64,000 bases of DNA, from assembly GCF_000428885.1 (NCBI RefSeq), contig NZ_KE386810.1:148444-212443 (forward strand), given 5' to 3'. The translations under genes were made by a program, and so were the position numbers. Origin of the DNA: Geothrix fermentans DSM 14018. GTDB taxonomy: Bacteria > Acidobacteriota > Holophagae > Holophagales > Holophagaceae. The notes under the pieces were generated by a model. It saw nothing but the letters and a program-made list of their open reading frames with translations. It made no database searches and was not told the DNA's origin. The number at the start of each line of letters is the position of its first letter. The stretch's first letter is position 1. This document shows positions 35,940 to 44,239 of this stretch, one piece after another.

Positions 35940-37412
35940 ATGCCTTCAGTGGATATCAGCTCTCAGACCGGAAAGGACTTCGCCGGAGATGCCTTGATCG
36001 TGCCCGTGTTCTCGGGGCGCGAACGCCATCGCCTGCCGCTTGCCATCAGCAAGGTCGCGCGCCAGGTGATGGACGAGGAGGATTTCAAGGCGGACTATCT
36101 CGAAGTTGTGCCGCTGCATCATCCCAATGGTGTCAAGGAGAGCCGCTGGATGGTGCTGGTCGGCCTGGGCGATGAAGAGAAGGTGACGCTCAACAAGATC
36201 CGCAAGGCCGTGGGAACCGCCGGCCGCTTCTGCCTCAAGAAGAAGTGGAAGAAGATCGGCGTGCTGTCCCCGTCCACCTCCACGCTGGATCACGACGCGG
36301 TGCAGGATGCCGTGGCCGAGGGCACGCTGCTCGCGAACTACGATTTCGTGGCCTTCAAGGGCGGCAAGCCGGAGGCGAAGCAGTTCACCTCCATCGAGAT
36401 CTTCACCAACGGAGACGACACGCGGAAGGCGCGGCGCAAGCTGCCCGCGATCGAGGCCGGCGTGGCCGCCTGCCATCGCGTCCGCGACCTGGCCAACACC
36501 CCCGCGGGCGATCTCTATCCGGAAGTGTTCGCGGAAATGGCGGTGAAGCTGGCCAAGCAGCACAAGCTCCACTGCGAGGTGCTGGACGTGCCGGCCCTGG
36601 AGAAGGGCGGCTTCCGCTCCGTGCTGGCCGTGGGCCAGGGCAGTGTCCGTCCCCCCCGGGTGGTGAAGCTCGAGTACAAGCCCAAGGAGAAGCCCAAGCG
36701 GCACGTGGTGCTCGTGGGCAAGGGCGTCTGCTTCGACTCCGGCGGCCTCTCCCTCAAGGACGCCTCCAACATGGAGACCATGAAGGACGACATGACCGGG
36801 GCGGCCATCGTCCTGGCCACGCTGGCCGCCTGTGCCCAGCTGGAGGTCCCGGTCCAGGTGACGGGCCTCATGGGCCTGGTGGAGAACATGCCCTCCGGCT
36901 CCAGCTACAAGCCGGGTGACGTCCTCCGCAGCCGCAGCGGCAAGACCATCGAAGTGCTGAACACGGACGCCGAGGGCCGGCTGGTGCTGGCGGACCTGCT
37001 CCACCATGCCGCCGAGCTGGGCGCGGACCACATCGTGGACCTGGCCACCCTCACGGGGGCGGCCCTCGTCGCCATGGGCGACGGCGTGTCGGCGGTCATG
37101 GGCACGGACCAGAAGCTGGTGGACCGGCTCCTGGATGCCGGGAGCGCCGCGGGCGAGCACCTCTGGCAGCTGCCCCTGGTGGAGGAATACGCCGAGCAGC
37201 TCAAGAGTCCGCTGGCCGACCTGAAGAACATCACCGGCACCCGCTGGGGCGGCACCATCACCGCCGGCCTCTTCCTGCGGGAGTTCGTGGGCGCCGCTTC
37301 CTGGGCCCACGTGGACCTGGCGGGCGGCTGGTCGGCCAAGGAGCGGGACTACCGCACCCACGGCGCCAGCGGGGAGGGCCCCCGGTTCCTCCTGGAATGG
37401 CTCATGGACTGA
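35940..37412 (+). CDS. pepA: leucyl aminopeptidase (M17)
   Basis: The 490-residue cytosolic aminopeptidase releases N-terminal residues using two metal ions. The metal and catalytic regions GKGVCFDSGGLSLKDASNME, KDDMTGAA and the signature NTDAEGRLVLAD are intact. The C-terminal GTRWGGTITAGLFLREFV and WAHVDLAG complete the M17 domain. The N-terminal macro-like domain is of normal size. AGGAGG precedes ATG 35940. A strong terminator follows at 37433. PepA can also bind DNA in enterobacteria, but nothing here shows that. Confidence 0.96.
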   Translation: MPSVDISSQTGKDFAGDALIVPVFSGRERHRLPLAISKVARQVMDEEDFKADYLEVVPLHHPNGVKESRWMVLVGLGDEEKVTLNKIRKAVGTAGRFCLKKKWKKIGVLSPSTSTLDHDAVQDAVAEGTLLANYDFVAFKGGKPEAKQFTSIEIFTNGDDTRKARRKLPAIEAGVAACHRVRDLANTPAGDLYPEVFAEMAVKLAKQHKLHCEVLDVPALEKGGFRSVLAVGQGSVRPPRVVKLEYKPKEKPKRHVVLVGKGVCFDSGGLSLKDASNMETMKDDMTGAAIVLATLAACAQLEVPVQVTGLMGLVENMPSGSSYKPGDVLRSRSGKTIEVLNTDAEGRLVLADLLHHAAELGADHIVDLATLTGAALVAMGDGVSAVMGTDQKLVDRLLDAGSAAGEHLWQLPLVEEYAEQLKSPLADLKNITGTRWGGTITAGLFLREFVGAASWAHVDLAGGWSAKERDYRTHGASGEGPRFLLEWLMD

Positions 37413-37432
37413 CCTGCCGGGGAGACTTGGCC

Positions 37433-37459
37433 AAAGGGGGGCATCGCCCCCCTTTTTTT
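37433..37459 (+). terminator. rho-independent terminator after pepA
   Basis: A GGGGGG/CCCCCC stem (37436-37441 and 37447-37452) with a CATCG loop, flanked by AAA and a run of seven T, lies 20 bases after the pepA stop. This is a textbook intrinsic terminator. Confidence 0.9.
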
Positions 37460-37481
37460 CAAATGGGTGAAGATATCCCTC

Positions 37482-37510
37482 TTGACCTCGGGGCTCGGAT
37501 GGGGATTTAT
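37482..37510 (+). promoter_or_regulatory. sigma-70-like promoter of the HU/IHF gene
   Basis: TTGACC at 37482-37487 is followed after 17 bases by ATTTAT at 37505-37510, about 49 bases before the start codon at 37559 and just after the pepA terminator. The -35 box is near consensus and the -10 box is weaker. Confidence 0.55.
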
Positions 37511-37558
37511 TGAGGACTGCCTTCAATCCACTGAGTTCCCAACCCCCTCGGAGTTCCC

Positions 37559-37855
37559 ATGGAAGCGATGGAGACCCTCACCAAAGCTGACCTCTCCCGG
37601 CACCTGATGGAGCGGCTCGAACTGGGAAAGAAGGATGCGGATCTCCTGGTGAACACCTTCCTGGAGAGCATCATCGAGTCCCTCAAGACGGGCGAGGGCG
37701 TGGAGCTTCGCGGGTTCGGGAGCTTCCGCCTGCGGGACCGCCGGGCCCGGCAGGGCCGGAATCCCCGCAGCGGCGAGAGCATCCAGGTGCCCCCGAAGCG
37801 GGTGGTCTATTTCAAGCTGGGCAAGGAACTTCGCAGCAAGCTGATCGACGAATAG
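37559..37855 (+). CDS. HU/IHF-family DNA-binding protein
   Basis: The 98-residue histone-like protein bends DNA as a dimer. It has TKADLSRHLMERLELGKKDA at the N-terminal helices, GVELRGFGSFRLRDRRARQGRNPRSGE including the RNPRSGE arm, and VPPKRVVYFKLGKELR. The arm and tail look more IHF-alpha-like than HU-like, but no paired subunit is adjacent. GGAG at 5 bases favours ATG 37559 over the second ATG at 37568. It stands alone between a terminator-backed promoter and the CsgG-like gene. Confidence 0.94.
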   Translation: MEAMETLTKADLSRHLMERLELGKKDADLLVNTFLESIIESLKTGEGVELRGFGSFRLRDRRARQGRNPRSGESIQVPPKRVVYFKLGKELRSKLIDE

Positions 37856-37886
37856 CCGTTCAACCACCACCCCCCACGGAGTCCCC

Positions 37887-38624
37887 ATGCGTTTCCGCAA
37901 GCTGCTCCTGGCCCTGATGGCCACCCTCGCTGTCGCGACCCCAGCCCTCGCCCAGAAGAAGCTCTCCAAGGAGGAGAAGGCGAAGCTTCCGCGCATCGCG
38001 ATCCTCGAGTTCAAGGCCGCGCCGGACGCCTGGCACGGCTGGCGCTTCGGCGGCTGGGGCAACCAGATGGGCACCATCTCCAACCAGCTCCGCGACCTCT
38101 TCACCACGGAGATCATGGAGAAGGGCCGGGGCAAGATCCGGGTCATCGAGCGCGAGCGGCTCTCGGAGATCCGCGAGGAGCTGAATTTCCAACAGAGCGG
38201 GGAGGTGGATACCGCCACCGTCCAGAAGATCGGCAAGCTGCTGGGCGTGAAGTATGTGATGACCGGCAAGGTCACCCGCTTCGCCTACAAGGAGGGTGGC
38301 TTCGGCACCGGCTGGGGCGTGGGCGCCCTGGTGGGCAAGCTCACGGGCGACAGCACGGCCGGCGCCGTGGCCGGCAGCGTGAATGTGAAGAAGGCCTCGT
38401 TCACGGGCCGCCTGGACATCCGCCTCATCGAGGTGGAGACCGGCGAGATCCTGGGCGCCTGGAAGGATGAGGACAAGGTTTCCGACACCAGCGTGAAGGT
38501 GGCGGGCACGGGCGCCGAGGTCCAGTACGACGAGGAGCTGGTGAACAAGGTCTTCGAGCCCATCGTCCAGCGCATCACGCCCAAGCTGCTGCGCGCCACG
38601 GTGGCGGCCCACGACGAAGATTAG
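37887..38624 (+). CDS. CsgG-family outer-membrane-associated protein
   Basis: The 245-residue protein has a signal peptide (residues 1-22, cleaved after ALA) and a CsgG/HfaB-like domain: RIAILEFKAAPDAW, LRDLFTTEIMEKGRGKIRVIERERLSEI, IGKLLGVKYVMTGKVTRF and a conserved beta region ending GEILGAWKDED. No lipobox Cys is seen, so it may be periplasmic rather than lipidated. No curli-type genes are nearby. Such orphan CsgG-like proteins are common in Acidobacteriota, with unknown roles in envelope secretion or assembly. GGAG precedes the start. Confidence 0.85.
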   Translation: MRFRKLLLALMATLAVATPALAQKKLSKEEKAKLPRIAILEFKAAPDAWHGWRFGGWGNQMGTISNQLRDLFTTEIMEKGRGKIRVIERERLSEIREELNFQQSGEVDTATVQKIGKLLGVKYVMTGKVTRFAYKEGGFGTGWGVGALVGKLTGDSTAGAVAGSVNVKKASFTGRLDIRLIEVETGEILGAWKDEDKVSDTSVKVAGTGAEVQYDEELVNKVFEPIVQRITPKLLRATVAAHDED

Positions 38625-38648
38625 ATCTTGGCGGCGCGATCCGCGGAG

Positions 38649-38671
38649 AAGGGGGCCCCGGCGGCCCCCTT
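38649..38671. terminator. hairpin between convergent genes, possible weak terminator
   Basis: AAGGGGGCC at 38649-38657 pairs with GGCCCCCTT at 38663-38671 around a CCGGC loop, just after the CsgG-like stop and before the end of the convergent hydrolase gene. No T-tract follows on either strand, so termination may be partial. Confidence 0.5.
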
Positions 38672-38676
38672 CCTCG

Positions 38677-39627
38677 TTATTGGAACCAGGTGGTGGTGGC
38701 TTCGCGGATGGCTCCGGCGTATCCGGCCCCCAGCACGTCCGAGCAGTGCAGGTGCCAGGTCGGGACCTCGATGACCCGCCCCGAAGCGAAGTGCGCCGCC
38801 ATGGCCCGCTGCACGGCCGGTGGCGCCAGGCGGTCCTGGGTGGCCAGGAAGCAGAGGCTGGGCGTGGCGAAGCGGGTTCCCTCCGCGCGCCGCAGCAGGT
38901 CCGTCTCCGCCGGATCGTAGCCGCCCATCCGGCCTGCGGCCCGGCTGGCGATGGCCCCGATGGGCGGGGCGAGGACGTGCCACCAGCGGTCCTCGGGGCC
39001 TCGCACCAGGCGCTCGGCGAAGCTCCGGCTGCTGGCGGGCGCCCCCTCCCAGATGAGGCCCGCGAGGGGGCCCCGGCCCTCCCGCTCCAGGTCCGCCAGG
39101 GCCAGCAGGCCCACGGAAGCGCCCAGGCTCCGGCCCATGAGCAGGATCCTCCGGCGGGGGATGCCCGTGGCCTCCAGGTGGTGGACGATGCGGACCACAT
39201 CCCGGGATTCCTCAACCCCGAAGGTCACGGCGGGAGCGGGGGCGCCTCCTCGGAGGGCGTCATCCCGCCGGCGGTAGGTGAAGATGGCGGCATCGAGCCC
39301 CGGGAACCACTTCAGGGCCGGGCTGGTGCCCCAGCGGTCGTCGCCGAAGCCGTGGAGGAGCAGCACCACGCCCGGGGATGGCGCGGATCGGCGGAGCCGC
39401 CACAGCTGGAGACCGCCTACCTCCTCGCTGGACCAGGTTCCGCCGGGGTCCCCGTCCCCCCCTGCGGCGAGGTCGCGGTAGGTGGCCTCCACCCTCGCCA
39501 GGGGCACCGGATGGTAGAAGGGTGGGTCCACCAGCTCCCGGGCCACCCGCCAGGATTTCCACGCCACGAATCCCCCCAGGGCCAGGAGGGGCAGGGCGCC
39601 CAGGGTGGCCCAGCCGCGGGGCCTCAC
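38677..39627 (-). CDS. membrane-anchored alpha/beta hydrolase
   Basis: The 316-residue protein begins with a membrane helix (about residues 8-25, LGALPLLALGGFVAWKSW) followed by an alpha/beta hydrolase with the oxyanion region LLLHGFGDDRWG, nucleophile elbow LMGRSLGASVG, acid FLATQDRLAPP and His in WHLHCSDV. Serine is in GRSLG. Start is GTG 39627 overlapping the ferredoxin stop (GTGA); an upstream frame would run into that gene. The substrate is unknown. Three similar hydrolases occur in the window (also 58619 and 62004). Confidence 0.88.
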   Translation of the reverse strand: MRPRGWATLGALPLLALGGFVAWKSWRVARELVDPPFYHPVPLARVEATYRDLAAGGDGDPGGTWSSEEVGGLQLWRLRRSAPSPGVVLLLHGFGDDRWGTSPALKWFPGLDAAIFTYRRRDDALRGGAPAPAVTFGVEESRDVVRIVHHLEATGIPRRRILLMGRSLGASVGLLALADLEREGRGPLAGLIWEGAPASSRSFAERLVRGPEDRWWHVLAPPIGAIASRAAGRMGGYDPAETDLLRRAEGTRFATPSLCFLATQDRLAPPAVQRAMAAHFASGRVIEVPTWHLHCSDVLGAGYAGAIREATTTWFQ

Positions 39628-39917
39628 CAGTAGCCCGTGGTGATCAGGACCGGGAGGGCCGGATCCATCACCCGGCACTGGCAACTGAGCCGCAGGTCCG
39701 GCCCGGCCCCATGGCGGGCCAGGGTGCGGGCCTCATGCGCGAGGATGGGGCTCAGGTTCGAGCCCCCTTCCAGCACGGTCACCATGCATCGGGCGCAGGC
39801 ACCCCGGCCCGAGCAGGCGGAGGCCACGGGGAGGCCCTCTGCCACGCAGCGGGCCATGAGGCTTCCCCTGCCACCGATGGCGAGGTCCGCCCGGTGGGTG
39901 CGGGCCACCAGTGCCAT
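39624..39917 (-). CDS. small 2Fe-2S ferredoxin
   Basis: The 97-residue protein has the plant-type 2Fe-2S pattern ACSGRGACARC (Cys34, Cys39 and nearby Cys), followed by CQC near residue 80. It is as short as stand-alone ferredoxins of the XylT/YfaE-like group. It would pass single electrons in the cytoplasm, partner unknown. It overlaps the hydrolase start and follows the lipoprotein gene by two bases, so the three genes are one unit. The link to a hydrolase is unusual. Confidence 0.85.
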   Translation of the reverse strand: MALVARTHRADLAIGGRGSLMARCVAEGLPVASACSGRGACARCMVTVLEGGSNLSPILAHEARTLARHGAGPDLRLSCQCRVMDPALPVLITTGYW

Positions 39918-39919
39918 CG

Positions 39920-40345
39920 CTACTTGGCGAGCGCCGCGGTCACCCCGGGCAGGCCCTCGGCGGTGGGCAGGGGATCGGGCTTGCCATAGAGGACCGAATC
40001 CATCTTCTGCACCAGCGTGATCTGGTAGATCCCCTTGTCAGCGCCCATGTCGAGCTCGCCCAGGTCGGGGCTGAAGGTTTCATGCTGGCTGGTGAGGAAG
40101 AATCGGTGCTTGCCGGTGCTGAGCCCCTTCACCACCAGGCTGGTGGCTCCCTTCGGCAGCTGCTGGACCGGGATGCGGGTGCCGTCGAGGTTCAGTTCCA
40201 CCGGGCCCCGCACCTTCCGGGTGAAGCGGAATACGGCCGTTCCCGCGGGGATGGGCTTGCTGGGCGCCAGGGGCACCTTGCGGCAGCCCAGGAACGAGAC
40301 GGATCCCAGCAGCACCAGGGCGGGAACGAGGGGGTGGAGCTTCAT
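39920..40345 (-). CDS. putative lipoprotein (141 aa)
   Basis: The 141-residue product has a lipobox (VSFLGC, Cys21), so it should be lipid-anchored. The mature part is beta-rich (AVFRFTRKVRGPVELNLDG, GTRIPVQQLPKG, GKHRFFLTSQ) and resembles PEGA-like or carrier-type beta domains. It has GGAGG just before ATG 40345. It is the first gene of a three-gene minus unit with a ferredoxin and a hydrolase. I do not recognise a specific family. Confidence 0.75.
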   Translation of the reverse strand: MKLHPLVPALVLLGSVSFLGCRKVPLAPSKPIPAGTAVFRFTRKVRGPVELNLDGTRIPVQQLPKGATSLVVKGLSTGKHRFFLTSQHETFSPDLGELDMGADKGIYQITLVQKMDSVLYGKPDPLPTAEGLPGVTAALAK

Positions 40346-40474
40346 GAAACCTCCGTGACCTTGATGATATGCGATCAACCTCCGCCAGGTCTCACCGGGC
40401 GGATCCCGGGAAGTTCATGCTGACTCCAGGGGAACGGCCTTCTATTCTGGGGGATTGAACCTGTGAGGTGAACC

Positions 40475-40942
40475 ATGACCCGCGTGCTGTTCCAGACCGA
40501 CAAGGGCGACATCAACCTGGAGCTCTTCCCCAAGGAGGCCCCCGGCACCGTGGCCAACTTCGTGAAGCTCATCGAGGCCGGCTTCTACGACGGCCTGGCC
40601 TTCCATCGCGTCATCCCCGACTTCGTCATCCAGGGCGGCTGCCCCAACACCCGTCCCGGCGCCTCGGGCATGCCCGGCACCGGCGGCCCCGGCTGGAAGA
40701 TCAAGTGCGAGACCGCCGGCAACCCCCACCAGCACAAGCTGGGCGCCCTCTCCATGGCCCATGCCGGCAAGGACACGGGCGGCAGCCAGTTCTTCGTAGT
40801 GAATGGCGACCGCCGCAACGTCGCCCACCTGGACGGCGTGCACACGGTCTTCGGCCAGTGCGCCTCCGACGCGGACATCAAGGTGGTCCAGGCCATCCGT
40901 GCCAACGACCGCATCGTGAAGGCGACGGTGGTGGAGGCCTAG
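40475..40942 (+). CDS. ppiB: cytoplasmic cyclophilin peptidyl-prolyl isomerase
   Basis: The 155-residue enzyme isomerises prolyl bonds. It has no signal peptide, and has [34 protein letters not shown] with the catalytic Arg, [15 protein letters not shown] and [21 protein letters not shown] precedes ATG 40475. It is the cytosolic counterpart of the secreted cyclophilin at 14489. A palindromic terminator follows. Confidence 0.95.
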   Translation: MTRVLFQTDKGDINLELFPKEAPGTVANFVKLIEAGFYDGLAFHRVIPDFVIQGGCPNTRPGASGMPGTGGPGWKIKCETAGNPHQHKLGALSMAHAGKDTGGSQFFVVNGDRRNVAHLDGVHTVFGQCASDADIKVVQAIRANDRIVKATVVEA

Positions 40943-40960
40943 GCCTTCTTGGTTCACGCG

Positions 40961-40991
40961 AAAAACAGGGCGGCCCTGCCGCCCTGTTTTT
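40961..40991. terminator. rho-independent palindromic terminator
   Basis: AAAAACAGGGCGG at 40961-40973 pairs perfectly with CCGCCCTGTTTTT at 40979-40991 around CCCTG. The stem is flanked by A and T runs and can act on both strands. It ends the ppiB transcript 18 bases after the stop and 20 bases before tag. Confidence 0.85.
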
Positions 40992-41010
40992 CGTAGAGAA
41001 AGGAAGGGAT

Positions 41011-41574
41011 ATGGGCGAGAAGATCCGCTGTGGCTGGTGCGGGACGGATCCGCTCTATGTCACATATCACGACGAGGAGTGGGGCGTGCCCCAGCACGAC
41101 GACCGGCGGCTCTTCGAGAAGCTGGTGCTGGAGGGGGCCCAGGCGGGGCTGAGCTGGATCACCGTGCTGCGGAAGCGGGAGGCCTACCGGCGGCTGTTCC
41201 ACGGGTTCCATCCGGAAAAGGTCGCGGCGCTGACAGATGCCGACCTGGCCCGGATCCTGGCGGATCCGGGGATCGTCAGGAATCGGCTGAAGGTCTTCTC
41301 GGCCCGCCAGAACGCCCGGGCCTTCCTGGCTGTGCAGGAGGAGTTCGGCAGCTTCGACGCCTTCCTCTGGTCCTTCGTGGGCGGGAGCCCGAAGGTGAAC
41401 CATCCCCGGACCCTCGCGGAGGTGCCCGCGACCAGCCCCGAGGCCGAGGCGCTGAGCAGGGCTCTCAAGAAGCGGGGCTTCACCTTCGTGGGACCCACGA
41501 TCATGTACGCCTACCTGCAGTCCATGGGCCTGGTGGACGACCATTTGGTAGATTGCTGGCGCAAGCATCTTTAG
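41011..41574 (+). CDS. tag: DNA-3-methyladenine glycosylase I
   Basis: Tag removes 3-methyladenine from alkylated DNA. The 187-residue protein has the zinc ligands of Tag (Cys7, His20, His178, Cys182), the YHDEEWGVPQHDDRRLFE opening, the conserved GLSWITVLRKREAYRRLF and FTFVGPTIMYAYLQSMG. GGAAGGG precedes ATG 41011. It sits between two palindromic terminators, suggesting a monocistronic gene. Confidence 0.96.
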   Translation: MGEKIRCGWCGTDPLYVTYHDEEWGVPQHDDRRLFEKLVLEGAQAGLSWITVLRKREAYRRLFHGFHPEKVAALTDADLARILADPGIVRNRLKVFSARQNARAFLAVQEEFGSFDAFLWSFVGGSPKVNHPRTLAEVPATSPEAEALSRALKKRGFTFVGPTIMYAYLQSMGLVDDHLVDCWRKHL

Positions 41575-41599
41575 CTCTTTTCGCGAACGCGAAAAGAGC
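41574..41599. terminator. 12-bp perfect palindrome after tag
   Basis: GCTCTTTTCGCG at 41574-41585 pairs with CGCGAAAAGAGC at 41588-41599 around AA. The stem begins within the tag stop codon (TAG) and ends 34 bases before metG. It lacks a long T-tract after the stem on the plus strand, so it may be a terminator of tag or a leader element for metG. Confidence 0.6.
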
Positions 41600-41633
41600 C
41601 GTGGAACGATAAACTGGAGGTTCCGGAGTCATC

Positions 41634-43535
41634 GTGTCCAAGCCCTTCTACATCACCACGCCCATCTACTACGTGAACGACCGGCCCCACATCGGCCACA
41701 CCTACACCACAGTGCTGGCGGACGTGATCGCCCGGTTCCACCGCATGCGGGGCGAGCAGGTGTACTTCCTCACCGGCACGGACGAGCATGGCCAGAAGGT
41801 GGAGAAGGCCGCCGCCGCCCGGGGAATCACGCCCAAGCAGCTGGCGGACGAGGTGGTGGCCAACTACACCGACCTGTGGAAGCGGATGGGCATGACCCAC
41901 TTCCGCTTCATCCGCACCACGGACGCGGATCATCGCGAGCAGGTGCAGCGCCTCTTCAAGCGGCTGCTGGACAAGGGCGACATCTACAAGGCCACCTACA
42001 AGGGGCTCTATTCCGTCAGCGACGAGGCCTACGTCACGGAGACCCAGGCCAAGGAGTTGCAGGCGCAGGGCCTCGCCCACCAGCTGGTGGAGCTGGAGGA
42101 GGAGACCTACTTCTTCCGCCTCAGCGCCTACCAGGACCGCCTGCTGAAGTACTACGAGGAGCATCCGGAGTTCGTGCAGCCGGACTTCCGCTTCAACGAG
42201 GTGAAGCGCTTTGTGGAGGGCGGCCTGCAGGACCTCTCCATCAGCCGCACCAGCATCAGCTGGGGCATCCCCGTGCCCGGGGACGAGAAGCATGTCATCT
42301 ACGTGTGGTTCGACGCCCTGCTGAACTACCTCACGGGCTGCCCCGGGACCAGCTGGCCCCCGGACCTCCAGCTCGTGGGCAAGGACATCCTCCGCTTCCA
42401 CGCGGTCTACTGGCCCGCCTTCCTCATGGCCGCGGGCATGTTCCAGCCCACCACCATCCTGGCCCACGGCTGGTGGCTCATGGGCGAGGACAAGATGTCC
42501 AAGAGCAAGGGCAACGTGGTGCGACCCGACACCCTGCTGCGCTTCGGCAACGACGCCCTGCGCTTCTACTTCATGCGCGACATGCAGGTAGGCCACGACC
42601 GCGGCTTCAGCTACGAGGGCTTCATCGACCGCCTGAACGCAGACCTGGCCAACGGCCTGGGCAACCTGGCGTCGCGCACCCTCAGCATGATCCAGCGCTA
42701 CCGGGGGGGCGTGGTGCCCATGCCCACCGCGATGGACGACCTGGACCGGGAGATGGCGCAGCAGCTTCTCGCGGTCTTCCCCGAATACCTGGAGCTGGCG
42801 CGGGCGAACAACTTCCACGGCGCCCTGGATGCCCTCTGGACCTACCTCCGGAACCTGGACGGCTACATCGTGAAGGCCGAACCTTGGAAGCTGGCCAAGG
42901 ATCCCGCCAACGACCCCAAGCTGGATGCCGTTCTGGCGAACCTGTATCGGGCCCTGAGGGCCACGGCCCTGCTGGTGGCGCCCGTCATGCCCGAGATGGC
43001 CCAGACCCTCTGGGAATCCCTGGGCCACACGGATCTGGTGGGTCGGCACACCTTCCATGGCTTCGCCCTGGATGGTCCGGCCATCGGCCCCATCGGCGAA
43101 CCCAGACCCCTGTTCCAGCGCATCGACAAGGAGAAGGAAATGAGCGAACTCGAGGCCTCGGCGGCCCCTGCGGAAACCAAGCCCACCCTGGACGTGCCGG
43201 AGATCCGCGAGACGGTGGACGCCGACACCTTCTTCAAGGTGGACCTCCGGGTGGGGAAGGTCCTGGAGGCGGAGCGGGTGCCCAAGAGCGACAAGCTCAT
43301 CAAGATGAAGGTGGACATCGGCCTGGAGCAGCGCACCATCGTGGGCGGCATCGGCAAGGCCTACGAGCCCGCCGACCTGCTGAACCGGCTGGTGGTGGTG
43401 GTGGCGAACCTGGCGCCCCGCAAGCTCATGGGCATCGAGAGCCACGGCATGCTGCTGGCCGCCAGCGACAGCGCCAGCAAGCCCTACCTGGTGGCCCCCC
43501 CCGCTGATGCCCTGCCCGGATTCCTGGTGAAGTGA
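41634..43535 (+). CDS. metG: methionyl-tRNA synthetase with C-terminal tRNA-binding domain
   Basis: The 633-residue class Ia enzyme charges tRNA(Met). It has the HIGH motif (RPHIGHTYTT) and KMSKSKGNVV. Residues about 525-633 are the EMAP/Trbp111-type tRNA-binding domain (ADTFFKVDLRVGKVLEAERV) used for dimerisation. In the zinc-knuckle region the usual cysteines are replaced (GLYSVSDEAYVTE), as in the known zinc-less MetRS class. Start is GTG 41634 with GGAG 5 bases before. It heads a short operon that ends with xth. Confidence 0.97.
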   Translation: MSKPFYITTPIYYVNDRPHIGHTYTTVLADVIARFHRMRGEQVYFLTGTDEHGQKVEKAAAARGITPKQLADEVVANYTDLWKRMGMTHFRFIRTTDADHREQVQRLFKRLLDKGDIYKATYKGLYSVSDEAYVTETQAKELQAQGLAHQLVELEEETYFFRLSAYQDRLLKYYEEHPEFVQPDFRFNEVKRFVEGGLQDLSISRTSISWGIPVPGDEKHVIYVWFDALLNYLTGCPGTSWPPDLQLVGKDILRFHAVYWPAFLMAAGMFQPTTILAHGWWLMGEDKMSKSKGNVVRPDTLLRFGNDALRFYFMRDMQVGHDRGFSYEGFIDRLNADLANGLGNLASRTLSMIQRYRGGVVPMPTAMDDLDREMAQQLLAVFPEYLELARANNFHGALDALWTYLRNLDGYIVKAEPWKLAKDPANDPKLDAVLANLYRALRATALLVAPVMPEMAQTLWESLGHTDLVGRHTFHGFALDGPAIGPIGEPRPLFQRIDKEKEMSELEASAAPAETKPTLDVPEIRETVDADTFFKVDLRVGKVLEAERVPKSDKLIKMKVDIGLEQRTIVGGIGKAYEPADLLNRLVVVVANLAPRKLMGIESHGMLLAASDSASKPYLVAPPADALPGFLVK

Positions 43536-43873
43536 AGCGCCCCGTCTTCAGCTTCGAGGCGGAGCTCCTCACAGATGCGCCCTTCGATCTGGTGGCCGGG
43601 CGGTTGCAGGCCACCGGGCCCGAAGGCTTCCGCAGCCTGCGGGCCCTCCGGGACTGGCAGGCCCCGGTGGTCGAGGGACCGCGCGTGGTGCTCCGCTGGT
43701 CGCGGGTCCTGGCGGGCAGCGAGGAGTCGGGCGAGCTGGTCCTCTCCCCGGATCCCAAGGGCGCCCACCTCCGCCTGGAAGGCCGGCTCAAGGGCTGGAC
43801 CGGCTTCGTGATGCTGGGCTGGCTGCGCTGGCGCACGGACCGCCTGCTGGACCGCTTCGTGGGGGAACTATGA
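43532..43873 (+). CDS. hypothetical protein (113 aa), possible SRPBCC-like fold
   Basis: A 113-residue protein, GTG start overlapping the metG stop (GTGA), so translation is coupled. Alternating beta strands (VFSFEAELLTDAPFDLV, PRVVLRWSRVLAGSEES, GAHLRLEGRLKGWTG) and a last helix (LRWRTDRLLDRFV) suggest a START/SRPBCC-type ligand pocket, which is only inference. It has no signal peptide or metal motif. The next gene overlaps it by four bases. Expression level is probably tied to metG. Confidence 0.65.
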   Translation: MKRPVFSFEAELLTDAPFDLVAGRLQATGPEGFRSLRALRDWQAPVVEGPRVVLRWSRVLAGSEESGELVLSPDPKGAHLRLEGRLKGWTGFVMLGWLRWRTDRLLDRFVGEL

Positions 43874-44229
43874 AGGCTGGAAATCCCATGAAGCCGGTCC
43901 TCTGGATGAAGTCGAGCTGCACCACCTGCCGGAACGCCAGGGCCAAGCTGGCGGAGCTGGGCCTCGAGGCCGAGATCCGCGACTACTTCAAGAAACCGCT
44001 GGAGGCGGCGGAGCTGGAGCGGCTCCTGCCCGATGACCCCGCGCCCATGCTGGGGACGAAGAGCCCAAAGTACAAGGAACTCGGGCTGAAGGACCGCAAG
44101 CTGTCCAAGGCCGAGGCCATCCAGTTGATGGTCCAGGACAACAACCTGCTCAAGCGGCCCATCCTCGTGCATCCGGGGGGCGTGATCATTGGCTTCGATT
44201 CAAGCGCCTATGAGAAGCTGGTGTCCTGA
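43870..44229 (+). CDS. ArsC/Spx-family thioredoxin-fold protein
   Basis: The 119-residue protein has the ArsC/Spx layout: LWMKSSCTTCRNARAKLAEL with a CxxC at about residues 17-20, a middle SPKYKELGLKDR and a late RPILVHPGGVIIGF with the conserved Arg-Pro. A CxxC rather than a single Cys is seen in Spx and YffB. Spx regulates RNA polymerase in Firmicutes, but that role should not be assumed here. It overlaps the gene before it (ATGA); an internal ATG at 43888 is also possible. It lies 10 bases upstream of xth. Confidence 0.85.
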   Translation: MKAGNPMKPVLWMKSSCTTCRNARAKLAELGLEAEIRDYFKKPLEAAELERLLPDDPAPMLGTKSPKYKELGLKDRKLSKAEAIQLMVQDNNLLKRPILVHPGGVIIGFDSSAYEKLVS

Positions 44230-44239
44230 GGGAGGATCC

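Noticed and set aside
37887-38624. Curli (csg) secretion locus
   Set aside because: Only a CsgG-like gene is present, with no CsgA/B/E/F-like neighbours.
42004-42060. Loss of zinc-knuckle cysteines in MetG as a novelty
   Set aside because: A zinc-less MetRS class with a YSVxDEA-type sequence is already known.
41571-43445. Open frame of 624 codons opposite metG
   Set aside because: Translation is His/Val/Leu-biased without motifs, while metG on the plus strand is unmistakable.
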